Shown here one piece after another: positions 34,523 to 43,054 of a DNA stretch of 56,184 nucleotides. The stretch comes from Novosphingobium cyanobacteriorum. Its GTDB lineage: Bacteria; Pseudomonadota; Alphaproteobacteria; Sphingomonadales; Sphingomonadaceae. The notes under the pieces were generated by a model that did no database searches, was not told where the DNA came from, and was given only the letters and a program-made list of their open reading frames with translations. The number at the start of each line of letters is the position of its first letter. Within the stretch, counting starts at the first letter, position 1. The DNA is taken from positions 1-56,184 of the forward strand of contig NZ_JAROCY010000023.1 of the NCBI RefSeq assembly GCF_029436685.1, given 5' to 3'. The position numbers and the translations under genes are program-made.

Positions 34523-35497
34523 ATGCGGACCTTGGCTCTGGCAGCGGGATTGCTTGTGCTGGCGCCGGCCATGGCGGCTGCTGCACATGCCGAAGTGATC
34601 ACCAAGAGCGACGTCGGTTTCGTATCCCGCAATGCCGTGCAGGTGGTCGCCACGCCGGCCGAGGCATGGGCGGTGCTGGTCAAGCCGGCCACGTGGTGGC
34701 TTGCGCAGCACACCTTCTCGGGCGAAGCGACCAACCTGTCGCTCGATGCCAGCGCGGGGGGCTGCTTCTGCGAACGGCTGCCGGTCCCGCCTGGCGTGCC
34801 CAAGGGGCAGCAGGCAGGCGGCGTGCAGCACATGCGCGTGATCTACATCGATCCCGGCAAGGCGATCCGCCTGTCCGGCGCGCTCGGCCCGCTGCAGAGC
34901 GAGGCGCTTTCCGCCACCCTGACCATCACGATCAAGCCCGGCGAAGGCGGCACGCGCATCCTGTTCGAATACGTGGTTGGCGGCTTCATGCGCTATAACC
35001 CCGACGAGATCGGTCCGGCGGTGGACAAGGTGCTGGCGGCGCAGCTGGCTGCGCTGGCGGGCAAGCTGGGGCCGGTGACACCTGCACCTGCACCTGCGCC
35101 CGCTCCTGCTCCTGCAGCGACGCCTGTGCCCGAGCCTGCGGCGCAGCTGCCGGTCGAGGAGACGCGCGGCGGGCCGGGGCTCAGCCGATCGGGCAAGGCA
35201 TGGAGCCTGCCGCCCGCACCGGGAGACAAGCCGCAGGCAAAGGCGCAACCGGCGACGGCCAGGGTCCAGCCGGCTGCGGCAAAGCCTGCTGCTGCGGCCA
35301 AGCCTGCCCCTGTGCCGAAGCCTGTGTCGACGCCGCCGGTGAAGAAGCCGGTCGATCCGCGGCCCATTCCGCCCAAGCCTGCGCCGCCGAAGCCGGCCGC
35401 GCCGGGCAGGCCCGCGCCGAAGCCCGCGACCCCGCCGGTGGACAAGGACAAGCAGGACGGCATCGCCGCCTTTGACCAGGCGCTGGGCAACGACTGA
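34523..35497 (+). CDS. Exported SRPBCC-fold protein with Pro/Ala-rich tail
   Basis: A 324-aa protein from ATG 34523, preceded by GGGGG; ATG 34508 is an alternative. A signal peptide is at about 1-24 (LALAAGLLVLAPAMAAAAHA). Residues 30-185 look like a START/Bet v1-type (SRPBCC) lipid- or ligand-binding fold (VQVVATPAEAWAVLVKPATWW...GALGPLQSEALSATLTITI). After about residue 190 the protein is a low-complexity Pro/Ala/Lys tail (APAPAPAPAPAA repeats, PKPAPPKPAAPGRPAPKP), which may span the periplasm or bind the wall. Substrate unknown. It is one of three non-ribosomal genes between adk and rpsM. Confidence 0.75.
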   Translation: MRTLALAAGLLVLAPAMAAAAHAEVITKSDVGFVSRNAVQVVATPAEAWAVLVKPATWWLAQHTFSGEATNLSLDASAGGCFCERLPVPPGVPKGQQAGGVQHMRVIYIDPGKAIRLSGALGPLQSEALSATLTITIKPGEGGTRILFEYVVGGFMRYNPDEIGPAVDKVLAAQLAALAGKLGPVTPAPAPAPAPAPAATPVPEPAAQLPVEETRGGPGLSRSGKAWSLPPAPGDKPQAKAQPATARVQPAAAKPAAAAKPAPVPKPVSTPPVKKPVDPRPIPPKPAPPKPAAPGRPAPKPATPPVDKDKQDGIAAFDQALGND

Positions 35498-35683
35498 GGC
35501 TTGGGCCGGTACTGCGACCGCGCCGGACACAACTGTGGCGCGTCGCACTTTCCCCTCACGCAAAAGCGGTTAAACCTTCCCCCCGGAAACAGAGCGACTC
35601 GGCACGATACCGGGTTGCCGTTCCGCACGGGCCGCAAGCACACCCGGGGCGCAGCAGCGACCCCGTTCAAGGGGGAGAACACC

Positions 35684-37039
35684 GTGGCCGTTTCCGATCA
35701 TGTAGACCTGCCGACCTTCATGGAAGGCGTGAAGCGCCGCAACCCGCACCAGCCGGAATTCGTCCAGGCAGTGCAGGAGGTTGCCGAGGATATCTTCGAG
35801 TTCATCCAGGACAAGGAACAGTACCACGCGCAGCAGATTCTGCGCCGCATCGCCGAGCCGGACCGCGTTGTCAGCTTCCGCGTATGCTGGGAGGACGACA
35901 ACGGCAACATCCGCGTGCAGCGTGGCTGGCGCGTGCAGAACAACAACGCCATCGGCCCCTACAAGGGCGGCATCCGCTTTCACCCCAGCGTGACGGAATC
36001 GGTGCTGAAGTTCCTGGCTTTCGAACAGACCTTCAAGAACGCGCTGACCGGCCTGCCCATGGGCGGGGGCAAGGGCGGATCCAACTTCAACCCCAAGGGC
36101 AAGAGCGTGCGCGAGATCATGCGCTTCTGCCAGAGCTTCATGACCGAACTCTATCGCCACATCGGCGCCGACGTGGACGTGCCCGCGGGCGACATAGGCG
36201 TGGGCGGGCGCGAGATCGGCTACATGTTCGGCCAGTACAAGCGCATCACCAACAACTTCACCGGGGTGCTGACGGGCAAGGGCCTGGAATGGGGCGGTTC
36301 GCTGATCCGCACCGAGGCGACCGGATATGGCGCGGTCTATTTCCTTGCCAACATGCTGGCGACCAAGGGCGAGGACCTGAACGGCAAGACCGCGGTGATC
36401 TCAGGCTCGGGCAACGTGGCCACCCACGCGGCGGAAAAGATCGTGCAGCTGGGCGGCAAGGTGCTGACCCTGTCGGATTCGGGCGGGTTCATCCATGATC
36501 CCGACGGCATCACCCAGGAAAAGATCGACTGGGTGAAGACCCACAAGACCCACCGCCGCGGCCGCATCGAGGAATATGTCGACGCCTTCCCCGGCGCGAC
36601 CTTCCATGCCGGCAAGACGCCCTGGGGAGTGCCCTGCGATGTGGCGCTGCCCTGTGCCACGCAGAACGAGCTGCTGGGCGAGGATGCCAAGGTTCTGGTC
36701 GCCAATGGCTGCAAGGCGGTGTCGGAAGGGGCGAACATGCCGACCGACCTTGACGGCGTGCACGTGTTCAAGGCGGCCAAGCTGCTCTACGCCCCGGGCA
36801 AGGCGAGCAACGCGGGCGGCGTCGCCGTTTCGGGCCTGGAAATGAGCCAGAACTCCGAACGCCGCGCGTGGAAGGAAGAAGAGCTGCAGCAGATGCTCAA
36901 GGACATCATGATGGGCATCCACCAGTCCTGCCTCACCTATGGCGACCAGGGCGGCGGCTATGTCGACTATGTGAAGGGCGCGAACATCGCCGGCTTCAAG
37001 AAAGTGGCCGATGCGATGCTGGCGTTCGGCGTGGTCTGA
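35684..37039 (+). CDS. gdhA: Glutamate dehydrogenase (small hexameric type)
   Basis: A 451-aa protein starting at GTG 35684 after GGGGGAG; the frame is open to 35501 but those codons are not GDH-like. It catalyses 2-oxoglutarate + NH4+ + NAD(P)H to glutamate. Substrate residues: Lys94 in GPYKGGIRFHPSV and Lys130 in MGGGKGGSNFNPKGKS, with DVPAGDIGVGGREIGYMFGQYK. The Rossmann motif GSGNVATHAAEKIVQLG is at about 240. The type suggests NADP-dependent assimilation, but cofactor choice is not certain. It is monocistronic, ending at a strong terminator. Confidence 0.95.
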   Translation: MAVSDHVDLPTFMEGVKRRNPHQPEFVQAVQEVAEDIFEFIQDKEQYHAQQILRRIAEPDRVVSFRVCWEDDNGNIRVQRGWRVQNNNAIGPYKGGIRFHPSVTESVLKFLAFEQTFKNALTGLPMGGGKGGSNFNPKGKSVREIMRFCQSFMTELYRHIGADVDVPAGDIGVGGREIGYMFGQYKRITNNFTGVLTGKGLEWGGSLIRTEATGYGAVYFLANMLATKGEDLNGKTAVISGSGNVATHAAEKIVQLGGKVLTLSDSGGFIHDPDGITQEKIDWVKTHKTHRRGRIEEYVDAFPGATFHAGKTPWGVPCDVALPCATQNELLGEDAKVLVANGCKAVSEGANMPTDLDGVHVFKAAKLLYAPGKASNAGGVAVSGLEMSQNSERRAWKEEELQQMLKDIMMGIHQSCLTYGDQGGGYVDYVKGANIAGFKKVADAMLAFGVV

Positions 37040-37079
37040 TCGGGCCGACCTGCCACGGATGACGGTCAAACAGGGGGAA

Positions 37080-37115
37080 GGGGGCGGATGTCTGGCGCAT
37101 CCGCCCCCGACTTTT
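37080..37115 (+). terminator. Rho-independent terminator after gdhA
   Basis: GGGGGCGGATG (37080-37090) pairs with CATCCGCCCCC (37098-37108) around a 7-nt loop, followed by GA and CTTTTT. Confidence 0.92.
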
Positions 37116-37128
37116 TGAGAGGGCGAGC

Positions 37129-37500
37129 ATGATCCCGGGTTCCCTGCTGATCCTTGCCGCAGCCACTGCAGCGGCCGACCCGATCAATACTGCGCGCACC
37201 TTTGCCGAGCTGTTGGCGACCGACCGCGCCGCCGCCGCCGCCATGGTCGCGCTCGATGCGCAGATGGGCTTCGGTGACGTTGGCGCTCCGTTCGACATGG
37301 CGGTCTTTGCGGACGGGTTTGCGCAGTGCCGCTTCGCCGTGAGGGCGGGGGCACAGGCGAAGCCGCTGGGGATGGCGGGGCGCGCGATCGACACGGTGCC
37401 GCTGATCATGGCCTGCCCGGACGAGCACGGCACGGTCCGCGAGCGCGAGGCGCAGTTGCTGGTGGAAGGTGAACGGGTTGCGGGATTTTACGTGCCCTGA
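37129..37500 (+). CDS. Small exported hypothetical protein
   Basis: A 123-aa protein with a short hydrophobic start (SLLILAAATAAADP) that could be a signal peptide with cleavage near residue 16. The mature part is Ala-rich, with two Cys (AQCRFAV, IMACPDE) that may form a disulfide. No family recognised. It begins 14 bp after the gdhA terminator T-run on the same strand, so it has its own promoter or depends on read-through. Confidence 0.6.
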   Translation: MIPGSLLILAAATAAADPINTARTFAELLATDRAAAAAMVALDAQMGFGDVGAPFDMAVFADGFAQCRFAVRAGAQAKPLGMAGRAIDTVPLIMACPDEHGTVREREAQLLVEGERVAGFYVP

Positions 37501-37782
37501 GCGTCGGGCGCTTTGACGGCAGGACCAGAATGGAGTAAGAGGCTCTCAACAGGCCACTGGGTCCCGCCCGAAAGCGAGCGGAGGACGCCTGTTTGCGTTG
37601 CTTAGAGGTTGACGGACCTTTCGAATCCGCCTAAGCGCGCCTTTCACTCTCAGCCGGAAGGGGTTTGGATCAGGTCAGCGCAATTTTGCACTGGCCGGTT
37701 TTCGCCGTTCCGAGGGAGTGATTTTTCGCGATGAGATAGGGCCCCGCCGTGGCGGCGTCCTGTGGAGCAAACGGAGAAACAA
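37501..37782. promoter_or_regulatory. Upstream region of rpsM (alpha unit)
   Basis: A 282-bp spacer with no gene. TTGACG at 37609-37614, followed 17 bp later by TAAGCG (37632-37637), is a candidate promoter with a good -35 and a weak -10. GGCCCCGCC/GGCGGC elements near 37740-37757 could form a leader stem. Confidence 0.35.
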
Positions 37783-38151
37783 GTGGCACGTATTGCCGGG
37801 GTCAACCTCCCCACCAACAAGCGCGTTATCATCGCGCTGACCTACATTCACGGTATTGGCGCGTTCAAGGCCAAGCAGATCGCCGACAAGCTGGGCATTG
37901 ATCATGCCCGCCGCGTGGCCGACCTTTCGGACGCCGAAGTCCTGCAGATCCGTGAGACGATCGACGCCGAGCACACCGTGGAAGGCGACCTGCGTCGCGA
38001 AACCGCGATGAACATCAAGCGCCTGATGGACCTGGCCTGCTATCGCGGCCTGCGTCACCGCAAGGGCCTGCCGGTTCGTGGCCAGCGCACGCACACCAAT
38101 GCGCGCACCCGCAAGGGCAAGGCCAAGCCGATCGCCGGCAAGAAGAAGTAA
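37783..38151 (+). CDS. rpsM: 30S ribosomal protein S13 (uS13)
   Basis: A 122-aa head protein contacting the P-site tRNA. It starts at GTG 37783 (ARIAGVNLPTNKRVIIALTYIHGIGAFKAKQI) after CGGAGAAAC. The C-terminal RGLRHRKGLPVRGQRTHTNARTRKG is intact. First gene of the rpsM-rpsK-rpoA-rplQ unit, separated from adk by three unrelated genes. Confidence 0.97.
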   Translation: MARIAGVNLPTNKRVIIALTYIHGIGAFKAKQIADKLGIDHARRVADLSDAEVLQIRETIDAEHTVEGDLRRETAMNIKRLMDLACYRGLRHRKGLPVRGQRTHTNARTRKGKAKPIAGKKK

Positions 38152-38205
38152 GATCGGCCTTCACGGTCCGGTCTTCCCAACGGTTTCTCGACAGGAATTC
38201 AACAC

Positions 38206-38595
38206 ATGGCACGCGAACCTCAGCGCATTAAGCGCCGCGAGCGCAAGAACATCACCAGTGGTGTCGCGCACGTCAACGCCAGCTTCAACAACACCATGAT
38301 CACCATCACCGATGCCCAGGGCAACGCCATTTCGTGGTCGTCCGCCGGCATGATGGGCTTCAAGGGCAGCCGCAAGTCGACCCCGTATGCCGCCCAGGTG
38401 GCCGCGGACGACGCCGGCAAGAAGGCCGCCGAACACGGCGTGCGCACCCTTGAAGTGGAAGTGAAGGGCCCGGGTTCGGGCCGCGAGAGCGCCCTGCGCG
38501 CCCTCCAGGCGGTTGGCTTCACGATCACGGCGATCCGTGACGTGACCCCGATCCCGCACAACGGCGTTCGTCCTTCGAAGCGTCGCCGGGTCTGA
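38206..38595 (+). CDS. rpsK: 30S ribosomal protein S11 (uS11)
   Basis: A 129-aa platform protein near the Shine-Dalgarno helix: VTSGVAHVNASFNNTMITITDAQGNAISWSSAG-type core and VTPIPHNGVRPSKRRRV end. rpsD does not follow, as is usual in alphaproteobacteria. Confidence 0.97.
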   Translation: MAREPQRIKRRERKNITSGVAHVNASFNNTMITITDAQGNAISWSSAGMMGFKGSRKSTPYAAQVAADDAGKKAAEHGVRTLEVEVKGPGSGRESALRALQAVGFTITAIRDVTPIPHNGVRPSKRRRV

Positions 38596-38713
38596 CCCGA
38601 ATTTCGGCACCCGGCGTGGCGGTACCACCACGCCGGATGCCCAATACCTTTGACCGGGCGCGGCCTGCCCTCAGGCCGACTTCCGGCTCCCGAACAAACC
38701 CCAGGGGAATTCC

Positions 38714-39778
38714 ATGACTGTCAACATCAAGAACTGGCAGGAACTGAAGAAGCCCAACTCCCTCGAGATCAAGCCCGGCAACGATCCGAAGCGCCGTGCG
38801 ACCTTTGTCGCCGAACCGCTGGAACGTGGCTTCGGTCTCACGCTCGGCAACGCGCTGCGCCGGGTGCTGCTTTCCTCGCTGCAGGGCGCTGCGGTGACCT
38901 CGATCAAGATCGAGAACGTGCTGCACGAATTCTCGTCGCTCGCCGGTGTGCGTGAAGACGTGACCGACATCGTGCTGAACGTGAAGCAGATCGCGCTCAA
39001 GATGCAGGGTGAAGGCCCCAAGCGTCTCCAGCTCTCGGCCACTGGCCCGGGCGAGGTGAAGGCCGGCGACATCGCCGTGACCGGCGATATCGAGGTGATG
39101 AACAAGGACCTCGTGATCTGCCATCTCGACGAAGGCGCGACCTTCAACATGGAGCTGACCTGCGACACCGGAAAGGGCTATGTCCCCGCCGTGTCCAACC
39201 GCCCCATCGACGCACCGATCGGCCTGATCCCGGTGGACTCGCTCTATTCGCCGGTTCGCCAGGTGTCCTACAAGGTGGACAACGCGCGCATCGGGCAGGA
39301 GCTTGACTACGACAAGCTGAGCCTGATGGTGGAAACCGATGGCACCGTGGCGCCGGAAGATGCCGTGGCCTATGCCGCGCGCATCCTTCAGGACCAGCTT
39401 TCGCTGTTCGTGCACTTCGATGACCAGCTGCCGACCGGCCACGTGCCTTCGGTTGCCGGTGGCGTTGCCACGCACGCGCCGGAGGAGAGCGATGCGAACC
39501 AGCTCAACCGCTACCTGCTCAAGAAGGTGGACGAGCTGGAGCTGTCGGTCCGTTCGGCAAACTGCCTGAAGAACGACAACATCATCTACATCGGCGACCT
39601 GGTCCAGAAGACCGAGGCCGAGATGCTCCGCACGCCGAACTTCGGCCGCAAGTCGCTCAACGAGATCAAGGAAGTCCTTTCCTCGATGGGCCTGCGCCTT
39701 GGCATGGACATCCCCGGCTGGCCGCCGGAAAACATCGAAGAGATGGCCAAGAAGCTGGAGCAGGAGCTGCTCGGTTAA
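38714..39778 (+). CDS. rpoA: RNA polymerase alpha subunit
   Basis: A 354-aa protein. The N-terminal domain (to about 235) dimerises and carries FVAEPLERGFGLTLGNALRRVLLSSLQGAAV; the C-terminal domain (about 260-340) has LSVRSANCLKNDNIIYIGDLVQKTEAEMLRTPNFGRKSLNEIKEVLSSMGL for UP-element and activator contacts. About 25 residues longer than E. coli alpha, mostly at the ends. Start after CCAGGGGAATTCC. Confidence 0.98.
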   Translation: MTVNIKNWQELKKPNSLEIKPGNDPKRRATFVAEPLERGFGLTLGNALRRVLLSSLQGAAVTSIKIENVLHEFSSLAGVREDVTDIVLNVKQIALKMQGEGPKRLQLSATGPGEVKAGDIAVTGDIEVMNKDLVICHLDEGATFNMELTCDTGKGYVPAVSNRPIDAPIGLIPVDSLYSPVRQVSYKVDNARIGQELDYDKLSLMVETDGTVAPEDAVAYAARILQDQLSLFVHFDDQLPTGHVPSVAGGVATHAPEESDANQLNRYLLKKVDELELSVRSANCLKNDNIIYIGDLVQKTEAEMLRTPNFGRKSLNEIKEVLSSMGLRLGMDIPGWPPENIEEMAKKLEQELLG

Positions 39779-39881
39779 TCCGAGCAGCGGCCGCCCGAAG
39801 CAGCCGACGTTTTGCGCAGCGAAACGGCAGGCTGGTGAGGAAATGCGGCCTGCCCGGCCAGCGGCCCGCAGGGCCGACTGA

Positions 39882-39906
39882 CGTCACGGGATTTACTCCC
39901 GTGACG
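39882..39906. promoter_or_regulatory. Perfect hairpin in the rpoA-rplQ spacer
   Basis: CGTCACGGG (39882-39890) and CCCGTGACG (39898-39906) with a 7-nt loop, within a 243-nt spacer. No T-run follows. It may be a processing site or attenuator separating rpoA from rplQ, which are usually much closer. Confidence 0.45.
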
Positions 39907-40021
39907 GTCTGGCCGAAGCGCAAGTCAAGCCTCTGGTTGGAGGCACCGGGGAATTGGTCGGCCCCATAACCGACCTGGATCGGGGTACCTTGTACGGCCC
40001 CCCTACGAACGGAGAAGAAAA

Positions 40022-40447
40022 ATGCGTCATAAGCTGGGCCAGCGCAAGCTGGGTCGTACCTCGTCGCACCGTATTGCGCTGCTGCGCAACCTGTCGGCCG
40101 CGCTGATCAAGCACGAGCAGATCACCACCACGCTGCCGAAGGCGAAGGAGCTTCGCCCCTACCTCGAAAAGCTGATCACGCTGGCGAAGAAGGGTGGCCT
40201 GTCCAACCGTCGTCTCGCCCATGCCCGTCTGCTTGACGAAGCGCAGGAAAAGAAGCTGTTCGAGGTTCTGGCTGCTCGCTACGCCGACCGCAACGGCGGT
40301 TACACCCGCATCATCAAGGCCGGTTTCCGTGGTTCGGACGCCGCTCCGATCGCCGTGATCGAGCTGGTTGACCGCGATACTTCGGCCAAGGGCCTCGATT
40401 CGGGCCCGGTGATCACCGCGGACGAGGACGAATACGAAGCGGCCTGA
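40022..40447 (+). CDS. rplQ: 50S ribosomal protein L17 (bL17)
   Basis: A 141-aa protein: MRHKLGQRKLGRTSSHRIALLRNLSAALIKHEQITTTLPKAKE start and YTRIIKAGFRGSDAAPIAVIELVDRD core, with an acidic tail. Start after GGAGAAG. It closes the ribosomal cluster. Confidence 0.97.
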   Translation: MRHKLGQRKLGRTSSHRIALLRNLSAALIKHEQITTTLPKAKELRPYLEKLITLAKKGGLSNRRLAHARLLDEAQEKKLFEVLAARYADRNGGYTRIIKAGFRGSDAAPIAVIELVDRDTSAKGLDSGPVITADEDEYEAA

Positions 40448-40474
40448 TAGCCGTTTCGCAATCGCGATAGTTTA

Positions 40475-40505
40475 CGGGCGGAGCCGCAAGGTTCCGCCCG
40501 TTTTC
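40475..40505 (+). terminator. Rho-independent terminator after rplQ
   Basis: CGGGCGGA (40475-40482) pairs with TCCGCCCG (40493-40500), followed by TTTTCT. It ends the rpsM-rplQ transcript. Confidence 0.88.
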
Positions 40506-40592
40506 TATTGTGCGCCGCAAAATCCTGATTCGTTTGGGTTTTTGGCTGGAAAAGCGGCGGACTTGCGTGGTATTTGCCGCGTGAAGATAAAA

Positions 40593-42929
40593 ATGATGCT
40601 GCGGAGAGGAACAAGCCTGACCAACGGCGCGCTGGCCGGCGTGATCGGCCTGCTGTTGCCTGCAACCGCCTTCGCGGCCGATGCCGGCGGGGGCGATGGC
40701 GTTGCGCCTGCGCCATCGGTGGAAGGGTCGGCCGAGGTGCATGGACCATCGGAGGCCGGCTCGGTCCGCGCCTCGGTGCCGGCTGCGGTGGTTACTCCGT
40801 CGGTTTCTCCGATGGGCAAGGCCGCTCCCGGCGCTGCTGCCAAGCTGGTGCTGCCTTCGGTATCGATCCAGGGATATCCGGCGACCCGGCGCGAAGGTCT
40901 TGTCGAACGCCTGTTCGGACAGGATGTGGCGGACCCCTATCGCTGGCTGGAAGGCGACGTGCGCAAGAGTCCGGAGGTGGCCCAGTGGGTTGCCGGGCAG
41001 AATGCGGTGACTCGCAGCTATCTCGCGCAGTTGCCGGGGCGCGATGCGCTGGCGTCGCGCATCCGCTCGCTGTTCGATTACGAACGCTTCAGCCTGCCGC
41101 GCAAGGCGGGCAAGAGCTATTTCTACCTGCACAACACCGGCCTGCAGAACCAGTCCACGCTGATGGTGCGCGATGGGCTGAAGGGGGAAGGGCGCGTGCT
41201 GCTCGATCCCAATGCCTGGCAGCAGGATGGCAAGCTGGCACTCGATGCCTGGACGCCCTCGCGCGGGGGGCGCTGGCTGGCCTATACGGTGCAGCAGGGT
41301 GGCAGCGACTGGCGCACGATCCGCGTTGTCGATGTGAAGACCGGCAGGGTGCTGGACGATACGCTGCGCTGGGCCAACGATACGCTGATCGGCTGGGTAG
41401 GCGACGAAGGCTTCCTCTATTCGCGCTATCCCGCGCCGAAGGCGGGCGAGGAGTACCTTGCGCCTGCATTCGGCAAGGCGGTGTGGTATCACCGGCTGGG
41501 CACGCCGCAGGATGCGGACCGGCTGGTCTATGCCACGCCCGATCGGCCGGAACTGGGCCACAAGGCCATGGTCACGTCAGACGGGCGCTGGGCGGTGATC
41601 ACCAGCGAGGACAGCACCTTGCCGCGCCGGGCGGTGCATCTGGTCGATCTGGCCATGGCGGAGAAGACCGGCGACTGGCAGGTCCGCCCGCTGGTGCCCG
41701 ATATCCGGTATGACTGGAAGCTGGTGGACGGGCTGGGTGACCGGCTGTGGTTCATCACCAACGATGGCGCGCCGAACTACCGGCTGGTGCGGCTCGACCT
41801 CGGGCCCGATCCGCGGGTGCAGGTGGTCATCCCCGAAGGCGTCAACTCGCTGGAAGGCGGGCGGATGGTCGGGGACCGGCTGGTCCTGTCCTATATCCAG
41901 AACGGGCAGGCGGTGGCCGTGGTCACCGACATGAAGGGCAAGCCCGCCACCGCGATCACCATCAACGGCATCGGCTCGGCCAGCGGCTTTGGCGGGCGGG
42001 CGGGCGACCCCGAGACGTTCTACCAGTTCTCCAGCTTCAACCAGCCGCCCACGGTGTTCCGCATGGACATGCGCACCGGGCAGGTCAGCACCTTTGCCCA
42101 GCCGAAGCTGGGGTTCGATCCGGCAGACTATGAAGTGGAGCAGCGCACCTATCCTTCGAAGGATGGAACGCAGGTGCCGCTCTACATCGTGCGCAAGCGC
42201 TCGCTGGCGCAGGCGGGGAAGGCGGCCCCGACGCTGCTTTATGGGTATGGCGGGTTCGACATCGCGATGACGCCCAGCTTTTCGCCGGTGCGGATGGCGT
42301 GGCTGGAGGCGGGCGGCGTGTTCGCGCTGGCGCAGATCCGGGGCGGGGGCGAATTCGGCCGGGCGTGGTATGACGCAGGGCGGCTGGAGAAGAAGCAGAA
42401 CAGCTTCGACGATTTCATCGCCGCCGGGGAATTCCTGATAAAAGAAGGCATTACGCCCAAGGGCGGGCTTGCCGTGCAGGGCGGATCGAACGGCGGGATG
42501 ATGGTCGGCGCGGTGGTCAACCAGCGGCCCGACCTGTTTGCCGCTGCCAATCCCGATGTGGGCGTGATGGACATGCTGCGCTTTGACCGGTTCACGCAAG
42601 GGCGGTTCTGGACGCAGGATTACGGCAGCCCGGCGAAGGAGGCGGACTGGAAGGTGCTGCGCGCCTATTCCCCCTATCACAACATCGCCAAGGCGCAGTA
42701 TCCCGCCATTCTGGTGACCACGGCGGACACCGACGACCGCGTGGTGCCGGCGCATTCGTTCAAGTATGTCGCCGCGCTGCAGGCGGGTGAAACGGGCGAT
42801 CGGCCCCACCTGCTGCGGGTGGAAAGCGATGCCGGGCACGGGTCTGGCAAGCCGGTGGACAAGACCATTGCGGGCGGGGCGGATGTCCTCTCGTTCCTGG
42901 CGTACTGGACCGGTCTCAAGCTGCCTTGA
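40593..42929 (+). CDS. Exported prolyl oligopeptidase (S9A)
   Basis: A 778-aa serine peptidase cleaving short peptides after proline. The likely start is ATG 40593 or 40596 (MLRRGTSLTNGALAG), giving a signal peptide that ends near ATAFAADA; a GTG at 40581 is also in frame. The beta-propeller begins near DPYRWLEGD. The C-terminal hydrolase domain has Ser632 in GGSNGGMMVGA, Asp in the DTDDRVVP motif, and His749 in DAGHGSGKP. All catalytic residues are present. It probably acts in the periplasm, unlike cytosolic animal enzymes. It follows the rplQ terminator, and a tandem 10-mer array lies just after its stop. Confidence 0.9.
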   Translation: MMLRRGTSLTNGALAGVIGLLLPATAFAADAGGGDGVAPAPSVEGSAEVHGPSEAGSVRASVPAAVVTPSVSPMGKAAPGAAAKLVLPSVSIQGYPATRREGLVERLFGQDVADPYRWLEGDVRKSPEVAQWVAGQNAVTRSYLAQLPGRDALASRIRSLFDYERFSLPRKAGKSYFYLHNTGLQNQSTLMVRDGLKGEGRVLLDPNAWQQDGKLALDAWTPSRGGRWLAYTVQQGGSDWRTIRVVDVKTGRVLDDTLRWANDTLIGWVGDEGFLYSRYPAPKAGEEYLAPAFGKAVWYHRLGTPQDADRLVYATPDRPELGHKAMVTSDGRWAVITSEDSTLPRRAVHLVDLAMAEKTGDWQVRPLVPDIRYDWKLVDGLGDRLWFITNDGAPNYRLVRLDLGPDPRVQVVIPEGVNSLEGGRMVGDRLVLSYIQNGQAVAVVTDMKGKPATAITINGIGSASGFGGRAGDPETFYQFSSFNQPPTVFRMDMRTGQVSTFAQPKLGFDPADYEVEQRTYPSKDGTQVPLYIVRKRSLAQAGKAAPTLLYGYGGFDIAMTPSFSPVRMAWLEAGGVFALAQIRGGGEFGRAWYDAGRLEKKQNSFDDFIAAGEFLIKEGITPKGGLAVQGGSNGGMMVGAVVNQRPDLFAAANPDVGVMDMLRFDRFTQGRFWTQDYGSPAKEADWKVLRAYSPYHNIAKAQYPAILVTTADTDDRVVPAHSFKYVAALQAGETGDRPHLLRVESDAGHGSGKPVDKTIAGGADVLSFLAYWTGLKLP

Positions 42930-42934
42930 CCCCG

Positions 42935-42995
42935 TCTCAGTCGCTTTCAGTCGATCTCAGTCGATCTCAACCCCCTCTCAGTCACGTTCAGTCTA
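42935..42995. repeat. Degenerate tandem 10-bp repeat
   Basis: Six units in near-perfect 10-bp register: TCTCAGTCGC, TTTCAGTCGA, TCTCAGTCGA, TCTCAACCCC, one extra C, TCTCAGTCAC, GTTCAGTCTA. It starts 6 bp after the oligopeptidase stop and ends 60 bp before the next gene. The helical-turn spacing would place each unit on one face of DNA. Confidence 0.75.
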
Positions 42996-43054
42996 CGGAA
43001 AGCGGAACCCTGCGACGGTAAGGCATTCTGGCGCCTGTGGATGGGGAGCGCGCG

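Noticed and set aside
39782..40021. Additional ribosomal gene (rpsD or rpmJ) between rpoA and rplQ
   Set aside because: No frame in the spacer resembles these proteins; rpsD and rpmJ are usually elsewhere in alphaproteobacteria.
42935..42995. CRISPR-like array
   Set aside because: Units are 10 bp with no spacers and there are no cas genes nearby.
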